This document shows positions 6,363 to 7,254 of a stretch of DNA of 7,254 nt, piece after piece. Position 1 is the first letter of the stretch. Each line of letters starts with the position of its first letter. Source of the stretch: Pseudomonadota bacterium (lineage in GTDB: Bacteria; Pseudomonadota; Gammaproteobacteria; Burkholderiales; Rhodocyclaceae); assembly GCA_030917225.1 (NCBI GenBank), contig JAUPVD010000348.1, positions 1 through 7,254 of the forward strand, given 5' to 3'. Made by a program: the position numbers and the translations under genes. The notes below the pieces were generated by a model. That model saw only the letters and a list, made by a program, of their open reading frames with translations. It was not told the DNA's origin and ran no database searches.

Positions 6363-7254
6363 CCGGACCGGCAAATAACGAACCTGCACGGCGCATCGAT
6401 CTGCCGGTGTCCGGCATGACTTGCGCAGCCTGCGCGGCCCGCATCGAAAAAGTACTTAACCGCCTGCCCGGGGTGGCTGCCAGCGTCAATCTCGCTGCCG
6501 AGCGTGCGCAGGTGCAGCTCTCCGGCAGCGATACCGCGCCGGCACAGATCGTTGCTGCCATCGAAAAGGCCGGCTTTGGTGTGCCGCCGCAGACCGTCGA
6601 GCTGGCCATCGAGGGCATGACTTGCGCAGCCTGTGCGGCGCGAATCGAGAAAGTGCTGAAGCGCATCGACGGTGTCGAAGCTGCTGTCAACCTCGCCTCC
6701 GAGCGCGCCCGCGTCCGCTTCGTCGCGGGCCTTGCCGATCATGCCTCGCTGATTACTGCGATCGAGAAGGCCGGTTTCCATGCACGCGTTGTCGACGACC
6801 GTTCGCGCGAGGAAGACAAGGCGCGCAAGCTTGCCGCCTATCGCGCCGAGTTGCGGCGCTTCTGGATTTCTGCGGTGCTGACCCTGCCGCTGGTGCTGCA
6901 GATGCTGTGGATGTTCGGCCTGTTTGGCGATGCCGCAGCTCCTGCCGATCTCGGTGAGCATGCCGGCCACGCTGGCAACGAAACGCCTTCGGTGATGCAC
7001 GATCCGATCCCGCGCTGGCTGCAGTTGCTGCTGGCGACGCCGGTCCAGTTCTGGATCGGCTGGCGCTTCTACGACGGCGGCTGGAAAGCGCTGCGCGGCG
7101 GCGGCTGGAGCGGTGCCAACATGGATGTGCTGGTAGCGCTGGGCACCACCATGGCCTGGGGTTTTTCGGCGGTCGTCACCCTCTTTGGCTTCGAACATCG
7201 CCATGTCTATTTCGAGGCTTCGGCGGCCGTCATCACGCTGGTGCTGATGGGCAA
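6359..7254 (+). CDS. copA: copper-translocating P1B-type ATPase, N-terminal part (CopA-like), 3' end outside the window
   Basis: 298 residues are visible and the frame stays open to the window end, which falls two bases into a codon. CopA-type ATPases pump Cu(I) out of the cytoplasm using ATP. Two heavy-metal-associated domains come first (about 15-78 and 82-145), each with GMTCAAC: C22/C25 and C89/C92. The membrane domain begins at about 168 (FWISAVLTLPLVLQMLWMFG). A His/Met-containing loop at 198-214 (HAGHAG, MHD) precedes the next helix. MDVLVALGTT at 255-264 is the typical region before the later helices. The catalytic CPC, DKTGT and HP motifs would lie beyond the window and could not be checked. 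It starts by ATGA overlap with the usp gene. The alternative is CcoI/FixI, the ATPase supplying copper to cbb3 oxidase, which usually has one such domain; two domains favour CopA, but the hemN/TauE-like context keeps CcoI-like function open. Confidence 0.93.
   Translation, partial: MTGPANNEPARRIDLPVSGMTCAACAARIEKVLNRLPGVAASVNLAAERAQVQLSGSDTAPAQIVAAIEKAGFGVPPQTVELAIEGMTCAACAARIEKVLKRIDGVEAAVNLASERARVRFVAGLADHASLITAIEKAGFHARVVDDRSREEDKARKLAAYRAELRRFWISAVLTLPLVLQMLWMFGLFGDAAAPADLGEHAGHAGNETPSVMHDPIPRWLQLLLATPVQFWIGWRFYDGGWKALRGGGWSGANMDVLVALGTTMAWGFSAVVTLFGFEHRHVYFEASAAVITLVLMG
6413..6463 (+). repeat. first copy of the metal-binding-domain core repeat in copA
   Basis: This 51-base segment matches 6614-6664 at 44 positions, starting with 20 identical bases. 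Six of the seven differences are silent third-position changes; the seventh makes Asn into Lys. The two protein domains align with a constant 67-residue offset and no gap through the AIEKAGF ends. Confidence 0.8.
6614..6664 (+). repeat. second copy of the metal-binding-domain core repeat in copA
   Basis: Partner of the copy 201 bases upstream. It encodes the second GMTCAACAARIEKVL segment (residues 86-102) and reflects an internal domain duplication within the gene. Confidence 0.8.

Noticed and set aside
6269..7204. 311-codon minus-strand frame opposite the copper ATPase gene
   Set aside because: The repeat in it (FDAGRAGCASHA-like) is only the reverse of the duplicated metal-binding domains; the + strand frame is an unmistakable ATPase.

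Overview
The window looks like ordinary chromosome of a GC-rich, respiring betaproteobacterium. The gene content and protein sequences suggest the Rhodocyclales (Dechloromonas/Azonexus/Accumulibacter-like), but no rRNA or other decisive marker is present, so this is an inference. All genes are in good coding shape. I see no tRNA, rRNA, IS element, CRISPR array, integrase or phage gene. No stretch over 300 bases lacks a gene; the longest gap is about 118 bases, between fnr and hemN.

Left part (1-2894, + strand): a tight three-gene operon of membrane proteins. The first gene enters from outside the window and encodes a polytopic protein that I read as a divergent NnrS paralogue. It overlaps a clear nnrS gene by ATGA, and a SirB-family four-helix membrane protein follows after 3 bases. 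NnrS proteins are heme/copper membrane proteins linked to nitric oxide tolerance in denitrifiers.

Middle (2895-3790): an fnr gene on the minus strand converges on the first operon and diverges from hemN. It keeps all four Fe-S cysteines and the E-x2-S-R DNA-reading residues. The fnr-hemN gap holds a nearly perfect FNR box (TTGAT-CCAA-GTCAA). It lies about 41.5 bases upstream of the start point predicted from a GATAAT -10 element, which is the classical geometry for FNR activation. A second 9/10 FNR-like box overlaps the hemN start codon, with its centre exactly 60 bases from the first.

Right part (3791-7254, + strand): hemN (oxygen-independent coproporphyrinogen III dehydrogenase), a TauE/SafE (DsbD_2-like) membrane protein with an HCxGMC motif, a universal stress protein, and the first 298 residues of a copper P1B-type ATPase (CopA-like) with two N-terminal metal-binding domains. 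The last three genes are closely spaced or overlapping. The gap after hemN is 62 bases with no convincing terminator, so one FNR-controlled transcript is possible.

The theme is low-oxygen physiology: an oxygen sensor, anaerobic heme synthesis, copper handling of the kind needed for cbb3 oxidase or nitrous oxide/nitric oxide enzymes, and NO-related membrane proteins. The layout resembles the known anr/hemN/TauE-like/ccoI neighbourhood near cbb3 oxidase genes in other proteobacteria. I find no clearly new system. The least described element is the tandem pair of NnrS-type genes with SirB.
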